A stretch of 64,000 bases of DNA from Enterobacter sp. RHBSTW-00175 (GCF_013927005.1 NZ_CP055930.1:1178001-1242000); one strand, 5' to 3'. Shown: positions 27,122 through 36,154, counted from the first letter of the stretch. The notes: generated from the letters alone by a model not told the origin. Numbers and translations are program-made.

Positions 27122-29257
27122 TTACTTCAATACATACCCATAAAGCCGCTGGATCCCGTCGGCGTCTTTTTCGCTGTAAACGCCCTGCAACTCCGGCGAG
27201 AAGCCCGGTAACAGGTTAACGCCCTCTTCCAGCGCCAGGAAGTAACGCTGCACCGCCCCACCCCAGATTTCGCCAGGCACCACGCACAGCACACCCGGCG
27301 GGTACGGCAGCGCCCCTTCAGCAGCAATGCGCCCTTCGGCATCACGAATACGCACCAGTTCGACGTTACCGCGAATGTACTCCTGGTTAGCATCCTGTGG
27401 GTTCATCACCACCGCAGGCAGGCTCTCTTTGCGGAACATCGCCTTTTGCAGATCTTTCACGTTAAAACTGACGTACAGATCGTGCATCTCCTGGCACAAC
27501 TGACGCAGGGTGTAGTCCCGATAGCGCACCGGGTATTTCTGATAAATGGTCGGCAGCACGTCGGCAAGCGGGGTGTCATCTTCAATGTGCTGCTCAAACT
27601 GCCCCAGCATCGCCACCAGCTGCGCCATCTTCTCGCTGCTTTCAGCAGGGGTTAGCAGGAACAGGATCGAGTTCAGATCGCATTTCTCCGGTACGATGCC
27701 ATTTTCACGCAGGTAGTGCGCGAGGATGGTCGCCGGGATGCCAAACTCAGTGTAGTGACCGGTTTCCGCGTCAATACCTGGGGTGGTCAGCAGCAGCTTG
27801 CAGGGATCGACAAAATATTGCTCGCGGGCATAGCCTTCAAACCCATGCCATTTCGCGCCTGGCTCAAAGCTGAAGAAACGACGCTCGCTGGCGATGGTCG
27901 ATGTCGGGTGATCCTGCCACGGACGCCCTGCCACCACGGGTGGAATAAAGGGTTTGATCATATGGCAGTTCGCAATGATCGCCTTACGCGCCTCAATGCC
28001 CAGCTCCACGCACTCCGCCCAGAGCCTGCGGCCACTTTCGCCTTCATGAATTTTTGCATTCACATCAAGCGCCGCGAACAGCGGATAAAACGGGCTGGTC
28101 GAGGCGTGCAGCATGAACGCGTTGTTAAGCCGCTTGTGCGGGCAGAAACGCGCCTGGCCACGAATATGGTTGTCTTTTTTATGGATCTGCGAGGTTTGCG
28201 AGAACCCGGCCTGCTGCTTGTGCACAGACTGGGTCACGAAAATACCCGGATCGTTCTCGTTGAGTTCCAGCAACAGCGGAGATGTTTCCGCCATCATCGG
28301 GATAAATTGCTCATAACCTACCCAGGCGGAATCAAACAGGATGTAGTCACACAGATGGCCTATCTTGTCGATTACCTGACGGGCGTTATAGATAGTGCCG
28401 TCGTAGGTGCCAAGCTGAATGATTGCCAGCCGGAACGGCCGTGCCTCGTCGGCCTTTTCCGGCGCAGCCTCGCGGATCAACTCCCGCAGATATCCATCAT
28501 CAAAGCAGTGCTCATCAATACCGCCAATAAAGCCGAACGGGTTACGCGCTGCTTCGAGATACACCGGCGTAGCGCCGGCCTGGATCAGCGCACCGTGGTG
28601 GTTGGACTTATGGTTATTGCGATCGAACAGCACCAGGTCGCCACGGGTCAGCAGCGCGTTGGTGACCACCTTGTTGGCGGCAGATGTTCCGTTGAGCACG
28701 AAGTAGGTTTTATCCGCATTAAAGACTTTCGCCGCGAACTTTTGCGCGTGCTTGGCAGAACCTTCGTGAATTAACAGATCGCCGAGTTTCACATCGGCAT
28801 TGCACATATCGGCGCGAAACACATTCTCACCGAAGAAATCATAGAACTGCCGTCCCGCAGGGTGTTTTTTGAAAAACGCGCCATGCTGATGCCCAGGGCA
28901 GGCAAACGTGCTGTTCCCCATCGCCACATACTGACTCAGGGTGTCAAAAAACGGCGGCAGCAGATCCTCTTCATAACGGCAGGCAGCCGTTTCCAGTTCC
29001 AGAAACTCCTGCGCTTTACCGGCGATAACTGCCGTCACGCCCTCAGGAACATCCGTTGGCTCTTGTGAGAACATAAACACCGGTAAGTGGAAGCCGGTAC
29101 GCTTCAGTAACGCAAGGATGCCGCTGCAACTATCAGCGACCGTAATGACGACTGCCGCCACGTCGGTAAAATCGGTATTGTCCAGCGTCACCTTTTCGCG
29201 GTGAGTAGACACGGTGGACACCAGCTCGCGGCTGACGGCAATTTTCATTGATTTCAT
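27122..29257 (-). CDS. speC: Constitutive ornithine decarboxylase SpeC
   Basis: SpeC decarboxylates ornithine to putrescine with PLP, the first step of polyamine synthesis. From the ATG at 29257 the product is 711 residues, exactly the E. coli SpeC length. It has the N-terminal wing domain, then the fold-type I core with ACPGHQHGAFFKKHPAG and the PLP lysine in TQSVHKQQAGFSQ (about residue 355), and the C-terminal GVLCVVPGE. The frame runs 60 bases further upstream, but MKSMKIA matches the family start. Confidence 0.97.
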   Translation of the reverse strand: MKSMKIAVSRELVSTVSTHREKVTLDNTDFTDVAAVVITVADSCSGILALLKRTGFHLPVFMFSQEPTDVPEGVTAVIAGKAQEFLELETAACRYEEDLLPPFFDTLSQYVAMGNSTFACPGHQHGAFFKKHPAGRQFYDFFGENVFRADMCNADVKLGDLLIHEGSAKHAQKFAAKVFNADKTYFVLNGTSAANKVVTNALLTRGDLVLFDRNNHKSNHHGALIQAGATPVYLEAARNPFGFIGGIDEHCFDDGYLRELIREAAPEKADEARPFRLAIIQLGTYDGTIYNARQVIDKIGHLCDYILFDSAWVGYEQFIPMMAETSPLLLELNENDPGIFVTQSVHKQQAGFSQTSQIHKKDNHIRGQARFCPHKRLNNAFMLHASTSPFYPLFAALDVNAKIHEGESGRRLWAECVELGIEARKAIIANCHMIKPFIPPVVAGRPWQDHPTSTIASERRFFSFEPGAKWHGFEGYAREQYFVDPCKLLLTTPGIDAETGHYTEFGIPATILAHYLRENGIVPEKCDLNSILFLLTPAESSEKMAQLVAMLGQFEQHIEDDTPLADVLPTIYQKYPVRYRDYTLRQLCQEMHDLYVSFNVKDLQKAMFRKESLPAVVMNPQDANQEYIRGNVELVRIRDAEGRIAAEGALPYPPGVLCVVPGEIWGGAVQRYFLALEEGVNLLPGFSPELQGVYSEKDADGIQRLYGYVLK

Positions 29258-29656
29258 AAGCACAAATACCCGTTTCAGGGGAGAAAAGGCCCCGGACAGG
29301 GTAAATACCCTGCCCAACGAATGTGTCTGATCGGAATCAGCTCCGACCGCCAGACATCAGTAAAATCAGAACGCGTCTGGTTTTACTGTTGTCCTGCAGT
29401 GAGCCAGCGTTACCCTCACCGCACGGTGAGACAAGAGTAGAATAGCGTGATACGGACAGGCATTCGCGCAGCGGTAAGCAGTGTCAACATTGGCGGCTCC
29501 GTATCAGAAGAGGAGAAAATTCGCGCAATCATGTCACCTTTTATTTTAGGGTGCAAGAAGGAATCATTATGCACTTAATCATCCAAAGCTAAGCCTTTAA
29601 CACCGAGTCCGTGCAATAATAATGCAATATCAATGATTAAATAACAGGAGCTTACT
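29258..29656. other. Divergent speC/yqgA intergenic region, 399 bp
   Basis: It holds the promoters of two divergent genes. I see several small inverted repeats (AGGGTAAATACCCT at about 29299, CACCGCACGGTGAG at about 29416) near the speC side, consistent with a structured speC leader, but no recognisable leader peptide, small RNA or riboswitch. The 100 bases before yqgA are AT-rich. Confidence 0.4.
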
Positions 29657-30370
29657 GTGGTTATCGGTCCTTTTATTAATGCAGGTGCCGTCTTACTGGG
29701 CGGTGTACTTGGCGCCGTATTAAGCCAGCGGTTACCGGAGCGTATTCGCTCCTCCATGCCTTCTATTTTCGGCCTTGCATCGTTAGGTATCGGTATCCTG
29801 CTGGTCATTAAATGTGCCAACCTGCCGGTGATGGTGCTCGCGACCCTGCTCGGCGCGCTAATTGGCGAGTTTTGCTATCTGGAAAAAGGGATCAACAACG
29901 CGGTAAGTAAAGCGAAGAGCCTGATTACGCGCCCGGGCAAAGCGAAGCACGGCAATCACGAGTCGTTTATTCAAAACTATGTCGCCATCATTATTCTGTT
30001 TTGCGCCAGCGGCACGGGGATATTCGGCTCGATGCAGGAAGGGATGACAGGTGACCCCAGTATATTGATTGCTAAAGCCTTTCTGGATTTATTTACCGCC
30101 ACTATTTTTGCCACCACGCTTGGCATAGCGGTAGCCGCGATTTGCGTGCCGATGCTGCTTATCCAGCTGGCGCTGGCAACCTGCGCGACGCTTATCCTGC
30201 CGCTGACCACTCCGGCAATGATGGCAGATTTTACCGCCGTGGGCGGTTTGCTGCTGCTGGCAACCGGGTTGCGCATCTGCGGGATTAAGATGTTCGCAGT
30301 AGTAAATATGCTGCCTGCCCTGCTGATAGCAATGCCGCTTTCTGCGCTCTGGACACACTTTTTCGCCTGA
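29657..30370 (+). CDS. yqgA: YqgA, DUF554 inner membrane protein
   Basis: This 237-residue integral membrane protein of the DUF554 family has about seven hydrophobic spans. It starts with GTG preceded by ACAGGAGCT, a strong ribosome binding site. It begins VIGPFINAGAVLLGG, and the family segments FCASGTGIFG, GDPSILIAK and DFTAVGGLLLLATGLRI are present. Function is unknown; the family has been considered a possible transporter. It stands alone between speC and pheV, as in E. coli. Confidence 0.92.
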   Translation: MVIGPFINAGAVLLGGVLGAVLSQRLPERIRSSMPSIFGLASLGIGILLVIKCANLPVMVLATLLGALIGEFCYLEKGINNAVSKAKSLITRPGKAKHGNHESFIQNYVAIIILFCASGTGIFGSMQEGMTGDPSILIAKAFLDLFTATIFATTLGIAVAAICVPMLLIQLALATCATLILPLTTPAMMADFTAVGGLLLLATGLRICGIKMFAVVNMLPALLIAMPLSALWTHFFA

Positions 30371-30426
30371 GATGGCCACAAACTGGCGAGAGAGTGTGCA
30401 GTCTGTAACGAAAACAACAAATTTCG

Positions 30427-30465
30427 TTGACGCCAGAATGTGGATCGGGTTTAATGCGCCCCGTT
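30427..30465 (+). promoter_or_regulatory. pheV tRNA promoter
   Basis: TTGACG (30427-30432) and TTTAAT (30450-30455) are separated by 17 bases and followed by the GC-rich discriminator GCGCCCCG, the arrangement of stringently controlled tRNA promoters. Confidence 0.8.
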
Positions 30466-30541
30466 GCCCGGATAGCTCAGTCGGTAGAGCAGGGGATTGA
30501 AAATCCCCGTGTCCTTGGTTCGATTCCGAGTCCGGGCACCA
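30466..30541 (+). tRNA. pheV: tRNA-Phe (anticodon GAA)
   Basis: The 76-base gene folds into a complete cloverleaf: acceptor GCCCGGA/TCCGGGC, D stem GCTC/GAGC, anticodon stem GGGGA/TCCCC around TTGAAAA with anticodon GAA, T arm with GGTTCGATTCC, and encoded CCA end. Position after yqgA matches E. coli pheV. Its 3' half is the attachment site of the integrated element, which regenerates the tRNA. Confidence 0.97.
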
Positions 30542-30543
30542 CT
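30512..30543 (+). repeat. attL, 32-bp direct repeat in the 3' end of pheV
   Basis: The 32 bases from TCCTTGGTTCGATTCC to CACCACT at 30512-30543 recur exactly at 38197-38228. They cover the T arm, acceptor end and CCA of pheV. Confidence 0.93.
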
Positions 30544-30550
30544 CATTTAT

Positions 30551-30576
30551 AACCCTCGCTTCGGCGGGGGTTTTTG
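30551..30576 (+). terminator. Terminator after pheV
   Basis: ACCCTCGC, loop TTCG and GCGGGGGT form a stable stem followed by TTTTT. It ends the tRNA transcript inside the element's left edge and insulates the integrase gene. Confidence 0.85.
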
Positions 30577-30670
30577 CTTTTTGAGTCAACAACTTGTTGG
30601 TTTACCAGTAGTTACCTCTTTTTAATTTCCTCCGGCCCCGCTTCCCGGTGGTACAGAAAGGTGGTACAAA

Positions 30671-32341
30671 ATGGGCATTATGATACAGCCAACAAAGAAC
30701 CGTTTCGGCGTTTACCTCGTCCGTAAGGCCGTCCCCAAACACCTGCAAGGCATCCTCAATAAACGTGAGATCAAGTTTACCCTTGATACCAAAGACGTGA
30801 GGGAGGCCAGAGAACGTGCACCCGCAAAAATCATTCAGATCGACCTGATGCTAAGACGGGCTGAAGAACTACTTAAGGCAGAGCAATCGTTAACCGATGC
30901 GGATATTGAGCTGATTGCGGGTGTATGGGCTTCGAAAATCATGCAGCAGGACCAACTAATCCGTGAGCGATATCTCGTGGAGGAGCTGTTCGACGGTAAA
31001 GTAGGGCTGGTTCACTCACCAGAAAACGCGATAATTCACGACTGGCTGGAAGACCGCGAACGTAAGCCCCGCTATAAGTCACAAACATGGCAGGAAGAAC
31101 GTGACGTATCTATCTGCAAACTGATGTCCATAGAGCTGGATGAAGCTCTGGAATACTCGCCAGTCGTTCTCACTCCGGCCTGGCGAAATCGTCTGGCATG
31201 GCGGCTGGCAGAACGACGTAATGAAATCACAAACACGTACCTTCTGAACCTTCGCCCAAGGCTCTATGCCATAAGCAAAGGGCTGGATTCGCTGCCGGAA
31301 GCAAAAACACCCCAAAAAACCTTCACCCAATTATTTGAGGCATACAAAGAGTTTAAGTGCCCTTCCGACGCCGAAACTATCGATAAAAAAGCGCTGGCAC
31401 ATGTCAAAGACTACGCCGCAGCAGCGGACCGCTTTGTTGAGATAATCGGCAACCTCGCCATTGACGACATTACTGCCGATCATATTGTTAAATTCCGGGA
31501 TACGATGGCGAAGTACCCCAAGAATCTGACCAAGAAAGAGAAAGCTTTATCGTTAGCCCAAAAGCTGTCCCTGCAAAACAAAGACCACCTTACCCCAGAC
31601 AGGGTGCGGAACATGCTCAACCATCTGTCGTCATTCTTTGAGCATGCTATCTACGTTAACTGGCTTAAGCACAACATCGTGAGGGATGTACGCAAACCTT
31701 CCCGGACAGCCCGTGACAGCAGCGATAAGCCCTTCACTCAACAAGAGTTGGCGAGAATGTTCTCCGGTCCTGTTTTCACTGGACAAGAAGAGCCTTACGA
31801 AGCCATGGATTACTGGATCCCGATTATCCTTTACTACACTGGCTGCCGTGTTGAGGAAATCGCACAGTTGCACAAGCGTGATATTCAGCAACGTGATGGC
31901 GTTTTGTGTATGAAATTGCAGGAGAACGAAACGCAGTCCATTAAGACAGGTAAAACGCGTTATGTTCCCGTGCCTCTTCATGTCACAGAGTTGGGCTTCA
32001 CCAATTTCGTTGCCAGCAGGAGTGCCTTTCTGTTCTCTGACGAAGCCCTTGCTGAGAAGAAATACTCAACTAATTTCCGTAAGCGATTCGGCCGCTACAT
32101 AAGAAACAACGGTATTGAGCGTGATGAAATATCACCGACACACAGTTTCCGTCATACATTCGTAACGAACTGCCGGAGAAACGGGGTCGCAATGGATATT
32201 CGCGACAGCATCACGGGTCACATCGACTCGAACAGAAACGAAAGCGAAAACTATGGCGACAAACCTGTAGAAACAAAATTGGAAGCCATCGAGACCATCC
32301 CAAAGTTAAATCTACGCCGAATCAAGGACTGGGGCCGTTAA
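30671..32341 (+). CDS. Tyrosine-type site-specific integrase
   Basis: It integrates and excises the island at pheV. The 556-residue product is long for the family because of an N-terminal DUF6538-type segment (about residues 1-60, QPTKNRFGVYLVRKAVPKHL) and a helical middle region. The catalytic domain (about 375-545) shows Arg in YTGCRVEEIAQL, HSFRHTFVT (His-x-x-Arg), the second His in ITGHIDSN and a Tyr in SENYGD. Met4 (30680) is an alternative start. The gene reads away from attL at 130 bases from the repeat, as is normal for tRNA-inserted islands. Confidence 0.94.
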   Translation: MGIMIQPTKNRFGVYLVRKAVPKHLQGILNKREIKFTLDTKDVREARERAPAKIIQIDLMLRRAEELLKAEQSLTDADIELIAGVWASKIMQQDQLIRERYLVEELFDGKVGLVHSPENAIIHDWLEDRERKPRYKSQTWQEERDVSICKLMSIELDEALEYSPVVLTPAWRNRLAWRLAERRNEITNTYLLNLRPRLYAISKGLDSLPEAKTPQKTFTQLFEAYKEFKCPSDAETIDKKALAHVKDYAAAADRFVEIIGNLAIDDITADHIVKFRDTMAKYPKNLTKKEKALSLAQKLSLQNKDHLTPDRVRNMLNHLSSFFEHAIYVNWLKHNIVRDVRKPSRTARDSSDKPFTQQELARMFSGPVFTGQEEPYEAMDYWIPIILYYTGCRVEEIAQLHKRDIQQRDGVLCMKLQENETQSIKTGKTRYVPVPLHVTELGFTNFVASRSAFLFSDEALAEKKYSTNFRKRFGRYIRNNGIERDEISPTHSFRHTFVTNCRRNGVAMDIRDSITGHIDSNRNESENYGDKPVETKLEAIETIPKLNLRRIKDWGR

Positions 32342-32386
32342 GGGTACAAGCCATGAAACAGCAGACTAACTATGGAGACGTTCTAA

Positions 32387-33322
32387 ATGTTGAAAATTCC
32401 TGATTCAGACTGGCAGACCGTTGACGGGGTCCCCCAGCTTTCCGTTGCTTTCTTGCGGAAAATGACGCCTCAGGCAGCCAGATTTACTCAATGGGCACAG
32501 CGGACACATGCCAAATTGCTCAAGGCTCCCGAAAATGTCCTGTCGTGCTGCACATCCGGCCTGATTGAAGGTGAAATTCCCGACAAAAACGGCTGGCTTA
32601 CCGCTGGTGATGCCCTTACCCTGCTGACTTACAGTATCCACTCCAGCCAGAATGGGCTTCTCATAGATGCCATTGAGCAAAAATCTGGTCTGAAACTCCC
32701 GGTAAAGCCCGGCGAAAGCCGCCTTGAGGGGCAATTTGGCGTCAAATTACACGATTTGATCGTCGAACTAAGGCAACAACCACAATTCAGAAGCTATGAA
32801 CTCGAACGGCAAAAGCAGGTCGGCCCCTACAGAGTGGATTTCTTCCTTACCGAGCAGTGGTATACCGATATGGCAAAAGGGGAAACTGCTAAACGCCAGT
32901 TCATCATTGAATTTGACGAGGAGGCTCACAGAACGACGCGTTATCAATTCAATGATAAACGGCGGGATCGCTGGTTACGGAAAAATCAGCCCGATGTAAA
33001 GTTAATCAGGGTCAGACATGCAGAACAGGAAGTATGGCTGGAAGCGGTTCGCCAGCTAAAGCGGTTCGTCAGTCTGGAGGATTGCTATGCCCACTGCCTG
33101 CGAATGGCCTGTATTAGCCTTTCAGAATCCACGTTAAAGATAAGCAGCGAGTCAGCCCGAAAAGCCTATGATGCAGCACATAATGAATGCAGTTTCCTTC
33201 TAAAAAGCCCACGGCAGCCTCTCAGTGAGATGGGTAAACTGCTGGACAGGCTGACAATCCCCTTTGATAAACGCAGGGACAGATACTTCCAGCGTGCAAA
33301 ATTGAGGTCATACGGCATATAA
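32387..33322 (+). CDS. Unknown protein with a PD-(D/E)XK (DUF559/Vsr-like) nuclease segment
   Basis: I do not recognise the full-length protein (311 residues). The middle part (about residues 130-225) looks like a restriction-fold nuclease: YELERQKQVGPYRVDFFL supplies an Asp after a basic strand, RQFIIEFDEEAH supplies Glu-x-Asp, and LRKNQPDVKLIRVRH resembles the last strand of DUF559 (compare EVLRFWNNE in the protein at 7993). The N-terminal 120 residues (QLSVAFLRKMTP, GWLTAGDALTLLT) and the C-terminal helical part have no family I can name. It lies 45 bases after the integrase and is followed by a terminator. Its place in a restriction island suggests anti-invader function, which is inference. 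Confidence 0.6.
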   Translation: MLKIPDSDWQTVDGVPQLSVAFLRKMTPQAARFTQWAQRTHAKLLKAPENVLSCCTSGLIEGEIPDKNGWLTAGDALTLLTYSIHSSQNGLLIDAIEQKSGLKLPVKPGESRLEGQFGVKLHDLIVELRQQPQFRSYELERQKQVGPYRVDFFLTEQWYTDMAKGETAKRQFIIEFDEEAHRTTRYQFNDKRRDRWLRKNQPDVKLIRVRHAEQEVWLEAVRQLKRFVSLEDCYAHCLRMACISLSESTLKISSESARKAYDAAHNECSFLLKSPRQPLSEMGKLLDRLTIPFDKRRDRYFQRAKLRSYGI

Positions 33323-33350
33323 ACTGAAAAGTTGCATCAAAAGTTACAAC

Positions 33351-33376
33351 AAAAGCCTAAAGGATTAGGCTTTTCT
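33351..33376 (+). terminator. Terminator after the PD-(D/E)XK-like gene
   Basis: AAAAGCCTAA, loop AGGA and TTAGGCTTTT form a 10-bp stem ending in a T run. It is symmetric and can act on both strands. Confidence 0.85.
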
Positions 33377-33814
33377 ACCTGTTCAAACGTTGCAACCTTT
33401 GAAACCTAACCCCAGGACATTTATATAGATTTATAGGGTTCTATCAATTTTTATTACTCAAATTCATCTTACTCATAGCATCTTACAGATAATTATCCTT
33501 AAGCTATCAACGCTAACTCGCATTTACCAAAGGTGCAAAGTTACCGCCATATCAATACGTCGAACTGAGCGACAGCTTAATGATTTTGCTGCCTCCACTC
33601 CCCCAAAAGTTCTTTTCACGTCAGAAGTCACCAGACGTCCTGTAGGCCTCTCACGGCCTTTCTGCATTCAAGGCGTGAATCACTCCTGAACTCAGCTCAG
33701 AGGCCCGTACAGATCGTCAGGCAGGCATCCAAATCCGCTCGCTCAATCCTCCTTTCCAAGACTCCCCGCTCCGCAGGTACAAGAAATATGCAGATCACCA
33801 CAGGAGGCTGAATC
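33377..33814. other. 438-bp non-coding stretch in the island
   Basis: No open frame with a ribosome binding site is seen on either strand. The first 150 bases are AT-rich and may hold a promoter; the part from 33600 has higher GC and short repeats (CTCACGGCCTTTCTG, CAGCTCAGAGG), the kind of scar seen upstream of radC-like genes on islands. CAGGAGG at 33801-33807 is the ribosome binding site of the next gene. Confidence 0.4.
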
Positions 33815-34249
33815 ATGCATGATGAAATAATCACTCAGGCCCGCGAAATCCTCACTCAACGGCTCTACCGTACCGACACACTGGCATCACCGAAGGACAC
33901 TGCGAGCTATCTGGCTTTACAGCTTGGCGATCGGGAGCAGGAAGTGTTCAGCGTGATATTCCTCGACAACCGGAATCACGTCCTGAACTATCAGGAAATG
34001 TTCCACGGCAGCATAGCAACAACGCCAGTCTACCCCCGCGAGATTGCCCGGCAGGCGCTTAAGCTCAACGCCGCAGCTGTTATCTGTTCCCATAATCACC
34101 CATCTGGCAACGCCGAGCCATCCGTTCAGGATAAAGCGATAACGCTCAACATTCAGAAAGTTATGGAGCTAATCGAAGTCCGACTGGTAGATCACATCGT
34201 CGTGGGCGGCGGTCAAACAGTTTCATTCGCAGAAAGGGGCTGGCTATGA
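33815..34249 (+). CDS. RadC-family JAB-domain protein (YeeS-like)
   Basis: The 144-residue protein corresponds to the JAB/MPN+ domain of RadC without the N-terminal helix-hairpin-helix part, like YeeS and YkfG of E. coli prophages and islands. The metal motif HNHPSGNAEPSVQD (His-x-His and Asp) and the preceding FLDNRNHVL, VYPREI and AAAVICS are standard. Activity is unproven in the family; it is a common island marker. Its TGA overlaps the ATG of a small membrane peptide gene. Confidence 0.9.
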   Translation: MHDEIITQAREILTQRLYRTDTLASPKDTASYLALQLGDREQEVFSVIFLDNRNHVLNYQEMFHGSIATTPVYPREIARQALKLNAAAVICSHNHPSGNAEPSVQDKAITLNIQKVMELIEVRLVDHIVVGGGQTVSFAERGWL

Positions 34250-34359
34250 ACTGGAAATCCTTACTTGTTGAAGCCCTGATAATGGCTCTGACAACCTTTG
34301 CAACCGTCTTCTTCCGGGGAATGGCAGCACGCTACGCCTCAGAAGAAGATTTCCTCTAA
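34246..34359 (+). CDS. Small 37-residue single-span membrane peptide
   Basis: An ATG overlaps the radC-like stop as ATGA and opens a 37-codon frame: MNWKSLLVEALIMALTTF, then a hydrophobic continuation ATVFFRG and a polar end ASEEDFL. One membrane span (about residues 6-24) is likely. The coupling to the upstream gene is the main evidence that it is translated; the length is too small for homology judgement. Confidence 0.45.
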   Translation: MNWKSLLVEALIMALTTFATVFFRGMAARYASEEDFL

Positions 34360-34396
34360 TCCCCTACTACCGCTAGACCCATACCAATAGCCCATA

Positions 34397-34570
34397 GCAC
34401 TGGCGAAGCTCAAAGGTAAGTATAAAGGCAGAAAGGCCACAGCCCGCAGCAAATCGCAGGAAGTAATCGAGATGCTGGACAAGGGACTGAGCAAACCCGA
34501 AATCTCTCGCCAGCTAGGGATCGGTATCACCAGCATTTACCGGATTGTGCGTACGCAATCTGAAGACTAA
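34397..34570 (+). pseudogene. Remnant of a serine recombinase (resolvase/Pin type), C-terminal end
   Basis: The frame reads ALAKLKGKYKGRKATARS, then a helix-turn-helix LSKPEISRQLGIGITSIYR and a stop. This is the DNA-binding tail of Tn3-resolvase/invertase-type recombinases (typically GKYKGRKP... then AEIARRLGIS.ASVYR). The catalytic N-terminal domain is missing; upstream DNA has no continuation of the frame. About 57 residues remain. Confidence 0.75.
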
Positions 34571-34595
34571 TCAGGCAATCAAAAGGGATTATTCA

Positions 34596-34934
34596 ATGAG
34601 AAAAACAATCGGCTTAATCGCCATATTGCTAGCAAGCATCTCCACCACCGCAAAAGCCGCCGACAACGTATATGTGAAGCTCTCATGCGAAAACAACATC
34701 ACCGTGAACATCACGTTAAAGAAGCAGGAAGAAGTTGGGTGGGCCGAGTTAACTACCCCAAATGGAACGCGACGAGCTAGCTTCTTGATGGGAGGTGGGA
34801 ATGATCAGGGAGGCGATAGCTTAACATTTGCCAGTCGCGGTATTGGGTTCAACGTAGACTATACAGCGGATAGAAAATTCACTCTCAAGATGATCAGTGG
34901 TGGGAGTGGTGAGTATTCTTGTAACGTCATTTAG
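34596..34934 (+). CDS. Small secreted protein of unknown function
   Basis: The 112-residue product starts at the ATG at 34596 with AAAAGGGATT upstream; an earlier in-frame start lies inside the recombinase remnant. MRKTIGLIAILLASISTTAKA is a clear signal peptide with an AKA cleavage site, here split as two parts around residue 20. The mature ~90 residues contain two Cys (KLSCENN and EYSCNVI) placed near both ends, consistent with one disulfide, and beta-strand-like alternation. I do not recognise the family. It is monocistronic in the island. Confidence 0.6.
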   Translation: MRKTIGLIAILLASISTTAKAADNVYVKLSCENNITVNITLKKQEEVGWAELTTPNGTRRASFLMGGGNDQGGDSLTFASRGIGFNVDYTADRKFTLKMISGGSGEYSCNVI

Positions 34935-35129
34935 AATGGAGCAGATTGCATCCCAGCAAGCCAAATAAGGCATTCTTCCACTTCAACGGCCTCAAGCGAA
35001 CCTTCTTACTCAGGCTCTGACAAAGTTCGGAGCCACACCGCAATCACTGGTTATCCATACACGTAAATATTCTTGCCATATAGCTAATGGCTGGTATTCT
35101 TCTGCCTATCAGAATGAGGATAGAACAAC

Positions 35130-36140
35130 ATGTACACATCACTTGAGCTTTGTGCCGGTGCAGGCGGTCAAGCACTCGGCCTACATCAAGCCGGCTTTAA
35201 ACATCTGGCGTTGATAGACAACGATGCTCCGGCGTGTGCCACTCTTCGCCTTAACAACCTTGAACATGGTTTAGAATGGGCTGAGATCATTGAAGCAGAC
35301 TTGCAGGATTTTGCCCTGACAAAAGCAGTTAGCTTTGAAGGTAAAGTTGATTTGGTTGCCGGTGGTGTTCCCTGCCCTCCCTTTTCTAAGGCAGGCAAAC
35401 AGCTTGGCAAAGACGACGAACGTGATCTTTTCCCAGTAGCACTTGATATCGTATCCAAAGTTAAGCCAAAAGCCGTGTTAATCGAAAACGTCGCAGGTCT
35501 TCTCGACGCTAAGTTTGCTGAATACCGAGAGTATATCGACCAGCAGTTTGAGGCTCTTGGATACAAAACAACATGGAACCTGCTACATGCCAGTAACTAT
35601 GGGGTTCCACAACTACGCCCTAGAGTGAACCTAGTGGCACTTCTCCCTCAGTATTTCGATCATTTCAAATGGCCTGAAGCATCTACAACGCCAGCTCCAA
35701 CGGTTGGTGAAGCGTTATATGACCTCATGGCTTTGAATGGTTGGAAAGGTGCTGATGAGTGGAAAGATAAAGCAAATAGCATCGCTCCAACCTTGGTTGG
35801 CGGCTCCAAGAAACATGGTGGGCCTGACCTTGGCCCAACTAGAGCCAAACGCCAGTGGCAGGCCTTGCATGTTAATGGACATCGTATTGGCAATGAGCCT
35901 CCAGAGAAGGACTATAGCGGGGTTAGAGAAGGGTATGAGAATATGCCATTGCTAACGGTGAGGATGGCTGCACGAATTCAGGGTTTCCCTGATTGGTGGC
36001 AGTTCTCAGGGAAAAAGACCTCTTCCTATCGCCAAGTAGGTAACGCATTCCCGCCACCTGTAGCAAAAGCTGTCGGCAAACAGATCTACAAGGCGCTTTC
36101 AGCCATTGATCAACAAATCAATACTGCTAAGGTAGCTTAA
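35130..36140 (+). CDS. DNA (cytosine-5-)-methyltransferase
   Basis: The 336-residue enzyme transfers a methyl group from SAM to C5 of cytosine in its recognition site. Motifs in order: I (LELCAGAGGQALGL), IV with catalytic Cys82 in GGVPCPPFS, VI (LIENVAG, about residue 119), VIII (QLRPRVNLVAL), IX (RMAARIQGFPD) and X (GNAFPPPVAKAV). The target recognition region between VIII and IX (about 190-270) does not reveal the site. It is followed by a terminator that overlaps its stop codon and then by the split HNH endonuclease gene, so this is the methylation half of a type II restriction-modification system. Confidence 0.95.
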   Translation: MYTSLELCAGAGGQALGLHQAGFKHLALIDNDAPACATLRLNNLEHGLEWAEIIEADLQDFALTKAVSFEGKVDLVAGGVPCPPFSKAGKQLGKDDERDLFPVALDIVSKVKPKAVLIENVAGLLDAKFAEYREYIDQQFEALGYKTTWNLLHASNYGVPQLRPRVNLVALLPQYFDHFKWPEASTTPAPTVGEALYDLMALNGWKGADEWKDKANSIAPTLVGGSKKHGGPDLGPTRAKRQWQALHVNGHRIGNEPPEKDYSGVREGYENMPLLTVRMAARIQGFPDWWQFSGKKTSSYRQVGNAFPPPVAKAVGKQIYKALSAIDQQINTAKVA

Positions 36141-36154
36141 GGCTACCTTTTTTT
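36131..36154 (+). terminator. Terminator overlapping the methyltransferase stop codon
   Basis: GGTAGC, loop TTAA (containing the TAA stop) and GGCTACC are followed by TTTTTTT. The stem lies between the methyltransferase and endonuclease genes. Confidence 0.85.

Noticed and set aside
27716..28774. A 352-codon open frame antisense to speC
   Set aside because: It is the antisense of the well-conserved SpeC coding frame and has no ribosome binding site. High-GC third positions produce such shadows.
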